A stretch of DNA of 16,054 nucleotides from CAIJXO01 sp041308645 (GCA_041308645.1 JBFZBC010000044.1:1-16054), one strand, 5' to 3'; positions 7,534 to 14,217 are shown, counted from the first letter of the stretch. The notes: a model not told the origin generated them from the letters alone. A program made the numbers and translations.

Positions 7534-8016
7534 TTAATATACCTTTGAAAGCAAGCCTGAATCCTCAATTAAAATCTCTCTTGAAATATTACCAAAACTA
7601 ATAACTATAGTACCAGTGGCACTTGGTAAACCGGAAAGTTTAGAAAAAACAATATCAGTCAAGCCAGAGAAAGTAATTTCATTAACGACGGAGAAAACCT
7701 CATCTTCTTCAATTACTCTTGAGTCATATGTAGAGCCTTGAAATAAAACATAACTATTAGCAACCTCACTCATAGTCACTCCAAATTTGCTATCATTTTT
7801 TTGTAAAACAGCCTTATGTTTAGCACTCTGTAAAGCTGAAAAAATACCATCCTCGACGTCACCAATTATTTGCGATCGGTAAAAATTTATAGTATAAGGG
7901 GTAGAAAAAGTAAAAATTATAGCTGCTATACCCACAACAAGTAGAACTTCTAATAATGAAAAACCCCCACTTCGGCCTAGTTTTTTAAGGTAAACTTTAT
8001 TGTTTTTTATCTTCAT
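7534..8016 (-). CDS. GspH/FimT-like minor prepilin
   Basis: A 160-residue prepilin. The basic leader (KIKNNKVYLKKLGRSGG) is cut after Gly18, followed by FSLLEVLLVVGIAAIIFTFS with Glu5. The C-terminal domain ends in GTIVISFGNISREILIEDSGLLS, a strand pair resembling the GspH/FimT fold. GspH-type pilins are minor components that help start pilus assembly. It lies 32 nt after pilC and its stop codon is 4 nt before the LamG pilin start, so it is part of the same transcript. It has no Cys residues. Confidence 0.82.
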   Translation of the reverse strand: MKIKNNKVYLKKLGRSGGFSLLEVLLVVGIAAIIFTFSTPYTINFYRSQIIGDVEDGIFSALQSAKHKAVLQKNDSKFGVTMSEVANSYVLFQGSTYDSRVIEEDEVFSVVNEITFSGLTDIVFSKLSGLPSATGTIVISFGNISREILIEDSGLLSKVY

Positions 8017-8048
8017 ACTTATATTCAGACTTTAACTTATATTTAAAA

Positions 8049-9113
8049 CTAAATTCCTAAGTTTCCGGTTAGTTTGTAGATTGGCATGATAATAGAAGCA
8101 GCAATAAAACCAACCGCTAAAGCAATGACTACTAAAAGAATTGGTTCGATAATTATTGGTAATAATTTTGTTCTTTCAATTATCTCTTTGGTCCAAAAAT
8201 CAGAGATTTTAAAAAATGATTCCTCTAATGTTCCACTATTTTCACCAACAGACAAAACACTCATAGAGTTTACGGGATAAAGTTGCGGATAATGGTTCAT
8301 AGTACTGACGAGTGAAATACCTTTATTTATTTTTTCAATAATTTCCTTTAAAACTTTCTTATAATATAAATTTGACGTACCATTATAAGCCACATTTAAA
8401 GCTTCATCAATAGATATACCAGACTTTAGAAGTGTTCCCATCAACTGAGAAAAAAGAGCAAGCTGGTATCCTACAACAAATTCCTTAATAATTGGAGAGT
8501 AGACTAAGGTTTTGTGATATAAATATTTCATTTGACGAATTCTAAAAATAAAATATATTGAAAACCAAACAAAAATAACAGAGAGAATAGTCAACAACCA
8601 ATACTGCTGAGCAAACAATGAAATATTTAAAACGATTTTAGTGATTAAAGGAAGTTCAACCTTTAAACTCGTAAACATTGGAACTAATTTAGGTAAAATA
8701 AATATAGTAACTCCACCAGCTAGCACAACAACAGCAAAAAAAACAATCTTAGGATAAATCGTAACACTTTTGATTTGCTTTCTCAAATTATTGTCTCGCT
8801 CTAACCAAATAGCTAGGAAATCTAGATTTTGAGCTAAGTTACCAGATATTTCACCTGCTCGAATCAAACTTGTAAATATTTTTCCGAAAGATCCTACCTC
8901 CTCATTTATAGCAGAATTTAGTGATATTCCTTTTTCTATTCTATCTCTTATCCTATATATAATCTTTTTCATCGGACCTGGCTTTGCCTGATCTGCCAAA
9001 GAAGTCAAAGCATCATCAATTGCTACTCCTCCATTTAATAAAACTGACAAATTTTTTGCAAAATTAATCTGGTCCTCTTGAGAAATTCTATTAAAAAAAG
9101 AGTAAATATCCAT
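8049..9113 (-). CDS. pilC: Type IV pilus inner-membrane platform protein PilC (GspF family)
   Basis: A 354-residue protein with two GspF domains, at residues about 15-137 and 217-340. Repeated signatures are AGEISGNLAQNLDFLA (86-101) and VGENSGTLEESFFKISDF (289-306). Membrane segments lie at about 122-141, 169-190 and 318-345. PilC is the membrane platform that works with the PilB ATPase to extract pilins. The length is slightly under the usual roughly 400 because the N-terminal extension before the first domain is short. It starts 2 nt after the pilB stop, which is tight operon coupling. No Shine-Dalgarno is visible. Confidence 0.95.
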   Translation of the reverse strand: MDIYSFFNRISQEDQINFAKNLSVLLNGGVAIDDALTSLADQAKPGPMKKIIYRIRDRIEKGISLNSAINEEVGSFGKIFTSLIRAGEISGNLAQNLDFLAIWLERDNNLRKQIKSVTIYPKIVFFAVVVLAGGVTIFILPKLVPMFTSLKVELPLITKIVLNISLFAQQYWLLTILSVIFVWFSIYFIFRIRQMKYLYHKTLVYSPIIKEFVVGYQLALFSQLMGTLLKSGISIDEALNVAYNGTSNLYYKKVLKEIIEKINKGISLVSTMNHYPQLYPVNSMSVLSVGENSGTLEESFFKISDFWTKEIIERTKLLPIIIEPILLVVIALAVGFIAASIIMPIYKLTGNLGI

Positions 9114-9115
9114 AA

Positions 9116-10810
9116 TTAATCAATATTTGACAAAGCTTCCAGTTCATCATAGGTGGTTATACCATTAAATAAATGAATTAAGCCATTATAAAACATAGGG
9201 GTCATGCCATTTTCAATAGCCTTATTTTCAATATATGATGATGAAGTTTTCGTACTAATCAAAGCTCTTATATCATCGTCTATTTCCATAACTTCAAAAG
9301 CAGCTATACGACCCAAATAACCAGTATGCTTACAGACCTTACAGCCAGTACCTCGATATAATTTTATATCTGAAAGATTCTTGTTTGGGAAAAAAGTGTC
9401 CATCATCTTTTTGAATTTTTCCTCCTTTTTTAAGGCAACAATAGCCGGAACTTCTGCAGCGGTCTTTGGGTAATTCATTTTACAATATGGACAGACTTTT
9501 CTTACCAATCTCTGAGCGATAACAATGTTAATTGAAGAGGCCACCAAAAAAGGCTCAATACCCATTTCAAATAATCTAGGAAAAATAGTAGCAGAATCAT
9601 TAGCATGAAGAGTTGAGAATAAAAGATGACCGGTCATTGAGGCATTCACAGATATACTAGCAGTTTCATTATCTCTAATTTCTCCCACCATTATAATATT
9701 TGGATCTTGACGAACAATTGACCTTAATCCATTAGCAAAAGTAATATTCTTTTTAATATTTACCTGAATTTGTTGAACTCTATCAATACTATATTCAACT
9801 GGGTCCTCAATAGTAACAATATTAACGGGTAGTGATGATAAAATTTGCATAACTGAATAAATGGTTGTGGTTTTACCAGAACCAGTCGGACCAACTACCA
9901 AAAACATACCGTAAGGTTGAGAAGCTGCTCGTTTTATCTTTTGTAAATCAATCTGATTTACTCCTAAATCCTCAAGTTTAATTTTTTTAGATCTTTCAGA
10001 TAAAATTCTAAATACAATATTTTCACCATTAGTTACAGGTAAAATAGAAACACGAACATCGAAATCCATATTCTCCTTCTTGTATTCAAATCTACCATCC
10101 TGTGTTGCATCTCTTTCATCTGTTCTAAGATGAGACATAATTTTAATACGGAAAACTATCTTGTCATGCATCTCAATTGGATACCTCACTACTTCATTTA
10201 AAACACCGTCAATTCTAAATCTGACGGAAACGATTTTATTTGACAAAGGTTCCATATGCACATCAGAAGCGTCATTATTATAGGCATATTCCAAAAATTG
10301 ATTGACTAAAAGAACAATACTGTTTTCATCATTATGGACTTTGTATCCCTCTATGAGATCAACAACATTCCTAAAAATATTATTCTTATATGCCTTAAAT
10401 ACCTCAAGCATACCAAGAGGTGTAGCATAATAAACAGAAATCTTACCTTCAGTGATTTTATCCACATGATTTATAAACTCCAAGTTATTTGGGTTAGAAG
10501 TAGCTAATGAAAAACCATCATCTGTCTTAGAAAAAATTACAGCTTTTTGTGCCCGAGCTACCACTTCTGGTAACATTTCCAATAAATCATTCTGGATATT
10601 CTGTTCCCTCAAATCAAAAAATGGGACACTATAATACTTAGCCATAACCTCGCCTAGTTTCTCATCTTTAACCAAATTAGCCTTGACCAGAGCAATCTCC
10701 ACTGTTTCACCTTTTTTAATAGCTTGGGTTGATACTTCATCAAAAGTCTGCTGATCTATATCAGCACCAGAAACCAATATTTCTTTTAATTTTTCTAGTG
10801 GTAAAGACAT
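9116..10810 (-). CDS. pilB: Type IV pilus extension ATPase PilB (GspE family)
   Basis: A 564-residue hexameric ATPase driving pilus extension. An N-terminal MshEN/T2SSE-N domain (about 1-145) is followed by an N2 domain and the RecA-like core. Visible motifs: Walker A GPTGSGKT (307-314), Asp box around TIEDPVEY (333-340), Walker B NIIMVGEIRD (371-380), His box TGHLLFSTLHAND (393-405), and a zinc tetracysteine site CPYC (440/443) plus CKVC (490/493), which marks PilB/GspE rather than the retraction ATPase PilT. It is the first gene of the pilB-pilC-minor pilin-pilM run and lies 89 nt downstream of the proximal pilin, so it is probably reached by read-through from the pilin promoters; I saw no strong promoter of its own. 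Confidence 0.96.
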   Translation of the reverse strand: MSLPLEKLKEILVSGADIDQQTFDEVSTQAIKKGETVEIALVKANLVKDEKLGEVMAKYYSVPFFDLREQNIQNDLLEMLPEVVARAQKAVIFSKTDDGFSLATSNPNNLEFINHVDKITEGKISVYYATPLGMLEVFKAYKNNIFRNVVDLIEGYKVHNDENSIVLLVNQFLEYAYNNDASDVHMEPLSNKIVSVRFRIDGVLNEVVRYPIEMHDKIVFRIKIMSHLRTDERDATQDGRFEYKKENMDFDVRVSILPVTNGENIVFRILSERSKKIKLEDLGVNQIDLQKIKRAASQPYGMFLVVGPTGSGKTTTIYSVMQILSSLPVNIVTIEDPVEYSIDRVQQIQVNIKKNITFANGLRSIVRQDPNIIMVGEIRDNETASISVNASMTGHLLFSTLHANDSATIFPRLFEMGIEPFLVASSINIVIAQRLVRKVCPYCKMNYPKTAAEVPAIVALKKEEKFKKMMDTFFPNKNLSDIKLYRGTGCKVCKHTGYLGRIAAFEVMEIDDDIRALISTKTSSSYIENKAIENGMTPMFYNGLIHLFNGITTYDELEALSNID

Positions 10811-10899
10811 TTATTATTTAATTAGCATAAGGATATTTAATAATCCGAGAAATTTCAGAAAAAAGAATACAAGTAAAAAGACGACTGAAAAAAATTTTA

Positions 10900-11352
10900 C
10901 TATCTGGTGACTTCTATTATTGGGATATTATTTTCTGTTTCTGGAGCACAGACTGTTATTCGGTTGGCATCATTTTGGACTACAAGATAAGCACTTTCAC
11001 CACTTGTTGCTAGAGGGTCTCTTGGAATATCAGTAAGGTAAGTGGAAGAAGCAGTAACAATATAATCTTCAAGATTCATAGCATCATCTCCATCTTCTTC
11101 ACAATCATCGGAGATTGGGAGAGCAACACCGTTATTAATTTCACTCAAATCACCATTGTTATCAATAGCATATTGATAAATAGCGTTAATAATTGTTAAA
11201 ATATCTGAACGTCTCTCCGCATTTCTTGAATCACCCAACTGCTTTGAAGGGTTGATAGCTAATATAACGATACCAGCAAGGATGGCGATGATACCAACAA
11301 CGAGAAGGACTTCCAAAAGAGTGAATCCTCGAACTGACTTTGTTTTTGACAT
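10900..11352 (-). CDS. pilA: Major-type type IV pilin, proximal copy
   Basis: A 150-residue prepilin: leader MSKTKSVRG, then FTLLEVLLVVGIIAILAG with Glu5. The first 43 residues are identical to the distal copy (11570-12034), and similarity continues to about residue 58. The middle (about 64-100) is unrelated and acidic (DDCEEDGDD). The end realigns: YLTDIPRDPLAT and ITVCAPETENN. Cys84 and Cys135 probably form the C-terminal disulfide loop typical of type IV pilins. It has its own promoter and an approximately 85-nt leader. That it is a major fibre subunit is inferred from being stand-alone upstream of pilB and from promoter strength. Confidence 0.88.
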   Translation of the reverse strand: MSKTKSVRGFTLLEVLLVVGIIAILAGIVILAINPSKQLGDSRNAERRSDILTIINAIYQYAIDNNGDLSEINNGVALPISDDCEEDGDDAMNLEDYIVTASSTYLTDIPRDPLATSGESAYLVVQNDANRITVCAPETENNIPIIEVTR

Positions 11353-11437
11353 ATATTTGTTAATAAGTTAATAAATTTACCCGACTAAATTTTTAAATTA
11401 TAAAAATTTTTACGAGATTAATAAAAGCTTTTTAAGC
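11353..11437 (-). promoter_or_regulatory. 5' leader of the proximal pilin, homologous to the distal one
   Basis: The predicted leader begins with a small hairpin built from AGCTT-AAAAAGCTT and contains the palindrome TAAAAATTTTTA and the motif TCGGGTAAA, all shared with the distal leader. It has a doubled TTATTAAC just before the ATG, where the distal copy has one. No Shine-Dalgarno. The 5' hairpin may stabilise the mRNA (inference). Confidence 0.5.
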
Positions 11438-11443
11438 TCTTAT

Positions 11444-11472
11444 ATTATATCAAGTTATAATAAAAATACCAA
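11444..11472 (-). promoter_or_regulatory. Promoter of the proximal pilin
   Basis: Minus-strand TTGGTA (11472-11467), an exact 17-bp spacer, then extended -10 TGA-TATAAT (11452-11444). The predicted start is near 11437. Same spacing and extended -10 as the distal pilin promoter. Confidence 0.7.
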
Positions 11473-11479
11473 GGAAAGT

Positions 11480-11488
11480 TTATCCACA
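11480..11488 (+). other. DnaA-box-like site upstream of the proximal pilin promoter
   Basis: TTATCCACA is a perfect match to the classical DnaA box, 7 nt beyond the -35 element. A related site occupies nearly the same place at the distal pilin. No cluster of boxes or AT-rich unwinding region suggests a replication origin. Confidence 0.3.
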
Positions 11489-11569
11489 GGTTGACATCTA
11501 CCTAACGTAATTAAAAAATTAAAAACCCTATAACCCGCTCGTTTAAAGAATAAGCGAACTAAGAAATAT

Positions 11570-12034
11570 TTATCTAGTTATTGAGATAGTATTATTCTCT
11601 GCTAGAGGAGCACAAACAGTGATTCTTCCGCTTGATGTCTTTACTATACCATATCCAGTAGATGAGGTAGCTAATGGATCAATTGGAATAGAAGTTATAT
11701 AAGTTGAAGAACTAGTTACAAGGGTAGAATACAATTCAACAACTCCAGCCTCTGTTGATGTAGCTTCAGAAGTTGCAATTATAGTATCAGTATCACCACA
11801 AGTACCTGTTAAAGGAATAGTTGAAGGGACATTACCATTAGTATCTATAGAATACAGATAGACAGCATTAAGGATGGTTAAGACATCTGAACGTCTCTGG
11901 GCATCTCTTGAATCACCCAACTGCTTTGAAGGGTTAATAGCTAATATAACGATACCAGCTAAGATAGCGATAATACCGACAACTAGAAGGACTTCCAAAA
12001 GAGTAAATCCTCGAACTGACTTTGTTTTTGACAT
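11570..12034 (-). CDS. pilA: Major-type type IV pilin, distal copy
   Basis: A 154-residue prepilin with leader MSKTKSVRG, cleavage before FTLLEVLLVV, and Glu5. It is identical to the proximal pilin over 43 residues and similar to residue 58 (RRSDVLTILNAVYLYSID), then diverges into a Ser/Thr-rich segment and realigns at TYITSIPIDPLAT and ITVCAPLAENN. Cys79 and Cys141 are the likely disulfide pair. DNA identity with the proximal copy is high over the first 140 bp of the gene and through the leader, so this is a tandem duplication with a diversified surface domain. The two proteins could be alternative or co-assembled subunits. About 100 bp without a strong terminator separate it from the next promoter. 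Confidence 0.88.
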   Translation of the reverse strand: MSKTKSVRGFTLLEVLLVVGIIAILAGIVILAINPSKQLGDSRDAQRRSDVLTILNAVYLYSIDTNGNVPSTIPLTGTCGDTDTIIATSEATSTEAGVVELYSTLVTSSSTYITSIPIDPLATSSTGYGIVKTSSGRITVCAPLAENNTISITR

Positions 12035-12113
12035 ATTTATTTGTTAATAAGTTTACCCGATTAAATTTTTAGATTATAAAAATTTTTCGAGGTTAATAAA
12101 AGCTTTTTAAGCT
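12035..12113 (-). promoter_or_regulatory. 5' leader of the distal pilin
   Basis: About 79 nt from the predicted start to the ATG. It opens with the hairpin AAGCTT-AAA-AAGCTT, then AAAAATTTTTATAATC, AAAAATTTAATCGGGTAAAC and an AT-rich entry site lacking a Shine-Dalgarno. It aligns along most of its length with the proximal leader. Confidence 0.5.
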
Positions 12114-12119
12114 TGAGAT

Positions 12120-12148
12120 ATTATAGCAGGTAAATATTTATAATGCAA
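12120..12148 (-). promoter_or_regulatory. Promoter of the distal pilin
   Basis: Minus-strand TTGCAT (12148-12143), an exact 17-bp spacer, and extended -10 TGC-TATAAT (12128-12120). This is the best-formed promoter in the window, as expected for an abundant structural subunit. Predicted start near 12113. Confidence 0.75.
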
Positions 12149-12156
12149 AGATATAG

Positions 12157-12165
12157 TTATACACA
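12157..12165 (+). other. DnaA-box-like site upstream of the distal pilin promoter
   Basis: TTATACACA matches the relaxed DnaA consensus TTATNCACA and lies 8 nt beyond the -35 element, in the same orientation as the site at the proximal pilin. Confidence 0.25.
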
Positions 12166-12178
12166 TTTCTACTATTCT

Positions 12179-12196
12179 CCCCCGCCCGCCCTCACC
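12179..12196 (-). other. G-rich tract, possible G-quadruplex, upstream of the distal pilin promoter
   Basis: The minus strand reads G2-N3-G3-N-G3-N-G5, in a genome otherwise near one-third GC. Only three tracts have three or more G, so a full three-tetrad quadruplex would need a vacancy or a two-tetrad form. It lies roughly 30-50 bp upstream of the -35 box. Confidence 0.45.
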
Positions 12197-12200
12197 GTAT

Positions 12201-12380
12201 CTTTGGTGCTGAAGGTTTTAATAACATTTAAGAAAGTGCGTCAGTACCAAGGTCCATATTGGAAACAGTGATTTAGATTTTAATTGCTTGGCGAAATCTT
12301 TTATTTTATTAGCAAATTATAATAAAATATAATCCAAATAGTAAAAAACGAGTTATATTTTTACTAAAACTCGTTTTTTT
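12201..12380 (+). ncRNA. Candidate structured RNA in the pilin/redox intergenic region (unverified)
   Basis: No open frame of note lies in the 385-bp gap 12035-12419. Beyond the pilin promoter, the plus strand could fold as serial hairpins: CTTTGGTGCTGA (12201-12212) with TCAGTACCAAGG (12241-12252), 12 pairs including two G-U; TCCA/TGGA (12253-12263); AGATTT/AAATCT (12275-12299); then a strong terminator at 12343-12380. The G-U pairs form only in a plus-strand transcript, which hints at the strand. No clear plus-strand promoter was found and it matches no RNA family I recognise. Treat as a hypothesis. Confidence 0.25.
12343..12380. terminator. Bidirectional intrinsic terminator after the redox operon
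   Basis: AAAAAACGAGT (12343-12353) pairs perfectly with ACTCGTTTTTT (12369-12379), an 11-bp stem with a 15-nt loop, with T-runs on both strands (seven T on plus, six on minus). It lies 40 nt past the thioredoxin stop codon and isolates the redox operon from the pilins. Confidence 0.85.
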
Positions 12381-12419
12381 AGCAACTTTCTTTAAAATAT
12401 AAAAGTTTTTCGAAATAAA

Positions 12420-12785
12420 TCAGAGAGGTAATTCACAACCAGTGATTCTGGCTAAACCAGCCAAACCCTGTTCTCCCTCATATTTTTTCCCTACCGCATC
12501 TATCCATGTGGGATAACCATTTACTCCCTTATCTGAGCATAACTGTATATTATCAGGACATTCAACATAATTAATAAATTTAAATGAATTCCCAAAAGCC
12601 TTCTTTTCATTAATACAATGCGCACACCAAACCGCTCCATACATAGTGAGCCCTTTATTTGTAACACATTTAGCAAAGTCATCTACATTTATAGTTTCTT
12701 TTTTAGTTAAAAAAGCAAAAGCAACCACAGCTAAAATAGAAACTAATACAACAATGATAGAGGTGACAATTTCTTTTTTATTCAT
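12420..12785 (-). CDS. Membrane-anchored thioredoxin-like protein of the VKOR-associated type
   Basis: A 121-residue protein: one N-terminal transmembrane segment (about 7-26), then a small thioredoxin fold facing outside. The active site is W53-CAHC with C54 and C57, and the cis-Pro motif is GYPTW with P92. MYGAVWCAHC, NYVECP and the second Cys pair (C76, C83) closely resemble the thioredoxin domain fused to vitamin K epoxide reductase (VKOR) in cyanobacteria and other bacteria, but no VKOR domain is present here. It overlaps the upstream helical-protein gene by 8 bp and is third in an operon led by a CcdA-like protein. Likely role: thiol-disulfide exchange on exported proteins, with CcdA as electron source. 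Oxidase versus reductase direction is not certain. A bidirectional terminator follows. Confidence 0.85.
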   Translation of the reverse strand: MNKKEIVTSIIVVLVSILAVVAFAFLTKKETINVDDFAKCVTNKGLTMYGAVWCAHCINEKKAFGNSFKFINYVECPDNIQLCSDKGVNGYPTWIDAVGKKYEGEQGLAGLARITGCELPL

Positions 12786-13290
12786 TACAACAATCTACTA
12801 ATTTTGCCATCACATCATTTAGTGTCATTGGTTTTTCTTCACCTGCCATCTTTTTCAGCTCGGGAATATTTATAATTTTTAATCTCAAAGCAAAGAATAG
12901 GTTAAACATCTTATATGAATCCATAAAAAATTCTTTAGCTTCCTCCTTTTTACCTTCTTTTTGTAATTTGCTGCCCACCTCCATTAAACGCATTGAGGTA
13001 GCTAATAAATGCTTAGAAATACACCAAACCTCTCCTTCCTTTTTATCAATCAACCTAGCTAGGAGCTTGGTTCTCATTAATCTAACCTCATTCATTATAT
13101 CAAAATACTCAGACTTATCAGTCTTAACTCCAGTAAAATAAAAATGTTCCTCTAAGGATATTAAATTCATAATAGCAATAGCCAAATCTTCTTCGGTTGA
13201 AATATCCAAAGTACCATTGGCCTTCATGGCTTCCATTTTCTTTAATATCTCTTGAAATTTATCAGAATCTTTTTTATCTATTTTATTCAT
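12778..13290 (-). CDS. Unknown helical protein between ccdA and thioredoxin genes
   Basis: A 170-residue, soluble, all-helical protein by composition, with no signal peptide or membrane segment, so probably cytosolic. Features: SLEEHFYFTG (45-54), VRLMRTKLLARLIDKKEGEVWC (69-90) with Cys90, SKHLL (92-96), a Lys/Glu-rich helix (107-121), and a C-terminal DCCNE with Cys167-Cys168. The Glu, His and Cys residues could be a metal or redox site, but this is speculative. I do not recognise a family. Its position inside a three-gene redox operon, overlapping the thioredoxin gene by 8 bp, suggests a linked role. An extended -10 box overlapping the ccdA stop ends 6 nt before its ATG, so it may also be made from a leaderless internal transcript. 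Confidence 0.8.
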   Translation of the reverse strand: MNKIDKKDSDKFQEILKKMEAMKANGTLDISTEEDLAIAIMNLISLEEHFYFTGVKTDKSEYFDIMNEVRLMRTKLLARLIDKKEGEVWCISKHLLATSMRLMEVGSKLQKEGKKEEAKEFFMDSYKMFNLFFALRLKIINIPELKKMAGEEKPMTLNDVMAKLVDCCNE

Positions 13291-13296
13291 AATTAA

Positions 13297-13305
13297 ATTA
13301 TATCA
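13297..13305 (-). promoter_or_regulatory. Internal extended -10 promoter for the helical protein, predicted leaderless
   Basis: Minus-strand TGA-TATAAT (13305-13297) overlaps the ccdA stop codon and ends exactly 6 nt before the ATG at 13290, so the transcript would start on the A of ATG. The -10 is perfect, but there is no real -35 (TTTGGG at 17 bp). Confidence 0.5.
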
Positions 13306-14077
13306 AAAATACTAATAAACCCAAAACTATTACAATAATACCAATCCAAACTCTTGACTTTTTAGTCTCCATTCGCCTTATTTTATCTAACTTCTCTAAA
13401 ATTGGCCTGTCTGTTGCAACAAACAAGGCAATAAGAAGTGGTAGCACAAAAATCAGGTTATAAATAACTAAATATAAGAATCCCTTCCAAAAGGATCCTT
13501 CGTCATGAAGTAAACCCAAAACCAAGAGATACGGTCCGCCAGTACAAGGAAATTCAAACATACCAACCAATATTCCAAGGATAAGAGCGGCGGGAATTGT
13601 GGCCTTAGTTATAAGCTCCCCTACTTTGCTATGTGAAGCATCTGGCATTTTAAGCTTAATAGGAAATTTTGGAAAAAATTCATTAATAATATTAATGACT
13701 CCAAAAAGTATAATCGCCACCGCTCCAAGCTTAGCCATACCGTTTGGAATATTAAAAAAAGTCAGAACCTTCAGGACACCAAGACCAATTAAAATATATG
13801 TTAAAAATATTCCAAAAATATAAACCAAACCAGTTTTTATAATCCTAGAACGACTATGTCCTAGACTAAATAAAAAAGTAAGTGTGATAAACAGAACTGA
13901 AAATGCACAAGGATTAATACTATCTATAAAGGCGGCAACAATGATCAACAAAGGTACCCAATTAATTTTAGATCTCAAATCTAAATAGTTTACATCAATA
14001 ATACCTGTATAAATAAGGACAAAAACCAGAAAAAAGAAAACTAGCCCAGCAACAGATAAATAATGTCTCCATTTCAT
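13298..14077 (-). CDS. ccdA: CcdA/DsbD-like thiol-disulfide electron transporter
   Basis: A 259-residue membrane protein with about six to seven transmembrane segments. Two conserved Cys sites mark the CcdA/DsbD-beta family: INPCAFS (Cys57) and FEFPCTGGPY (Cys178), which would carry electrons from cytosolic thioredoxin to an extracytoplasmic thioredoxin. An extra N-terminal hydrophobic segment (about 8-26) precedes the core. It is first in a three-gene operon with the unknown helical protein and the membrane thioredoxin, its probable partner. It starts 146 bp from the divergent tlyA gene and has an extended -10 box 6 nt before its ATG. Family clear; the exact acceptor is inferred from context. 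Confidence 0.85.
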   Translation of the reverse strand: MKWRHYLSVAGLVFFFLVFVLIYTGIIDVNYLDLRSKINWVPLLIIVAAFIDSINPCAFSVLFITLTFLFSLGHSRSRIIKTGLVYIFGIFLTYILIGLGVLKVLTFFNIPNGMAKLGAVAIILFGVINIINEFFPKFPIKLKMPDASHSKVGELITKATIPAALILGILVGMFEFPCTGGPYLLVLGLLHDEGSFWKGFLYLVIYNLIFVLPLLIALFVATDRPILEKLDKIRRMETKKSRVWIGIIVIVLGLLVFLI

Positions 14078-14083
14078 CTAAGC

Positions 14084-14092
14084 AGTGTATCA
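14084..14092 (-). promoter_or_regulatory. Possible leaderless promoter of the CcdA operon
   Basis: Minus-strand TGA-TACACT (14092-14084), 6 nt before the ATG at 14077. The hexamer matches TATAAT at 4 of 6 positions, including the key A and final T, with the extended TG. Confidence 0.4.
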
Positions 14093-14123
14093 AATTCTTT
14101 AAAAATATACTAATTAACCCACT

Positions 14124-14196
14124 AAAGTTTTGACTGACGCAACATTCTGCATAATGATGCAGGAAAATCAGCAGATTTTCTATCAGTCAAAATTTT
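14124..14196. other. Three-way-junction-like dyad in the divergent tlyA/ccdA intergenic region
   Basis: The outer arms TTTTGACTGA (14128-14137) and TCAGTCAAAA (14183-14192) are perfect complements, extended by AAAG/TTTT to 14 pairs with one G-U. Inside are two adjacent perfect hairpins: CTGCAT-AATG-ATGCAG (14147-14162) and GAAAATC-AGCA-GATTTTC (14163-14180). Flanking ACCC (14117-14120) and GGGT (14100+ on the right side, 14200-14203) could add another short stem. Six T follow the 3' arm on the plus strand. It could be an operator between divergent promoters, a small terminated RNA (a TATACT lies at 14106-14111), or a miniature mobile element. Nothing recognisable by family. Confidence 0.7.
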
Positions 14197-14208
14197 TTCG
14201 GGTAAATG

Positions 14209-14217
14209 TGCTAAAAT
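14209..14217 (+). promoter_or_regulatory. Extended -10 promoter of tlyA, predicted leaderless
   Basis: TGC-TAAAAT (14209-14217) ends exactly 6 nt before the ATG at 14224, so the start site would be the A of ATG. There is no -35 box; the right arm of the three-way dyad covers that region. Confidence 0.55.

Noticed and set aside
11491..11525. Plus-strand TTGACA as a promoter
   Set aside because: No acceptable -10 lies at 16-18 bp and no plus-strand gene follows.
11525..11560. Terminator between the two pilin genes
   Set aside because: Only a 5-bp stem with one wobble and a 13-nt loop, with the T-run displaced; too weak to call, so read-through between pilins is possible.
11480..12165. Replication origin suggested by DnaA-box-like sites
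   Set aside because: There are only single, widely spaced boxes, with no dnaA or dnaN nearby and no box cluster.
12248..12269. AGGTCC...GGAA..CAG resembling the apical loop of bacterial SRP RNA
   Set aside because: Extra bases interrupt the conserved GGAA tetraloop hairpin and no long closing helix is present, so it is not a signal recognition particle RNA.
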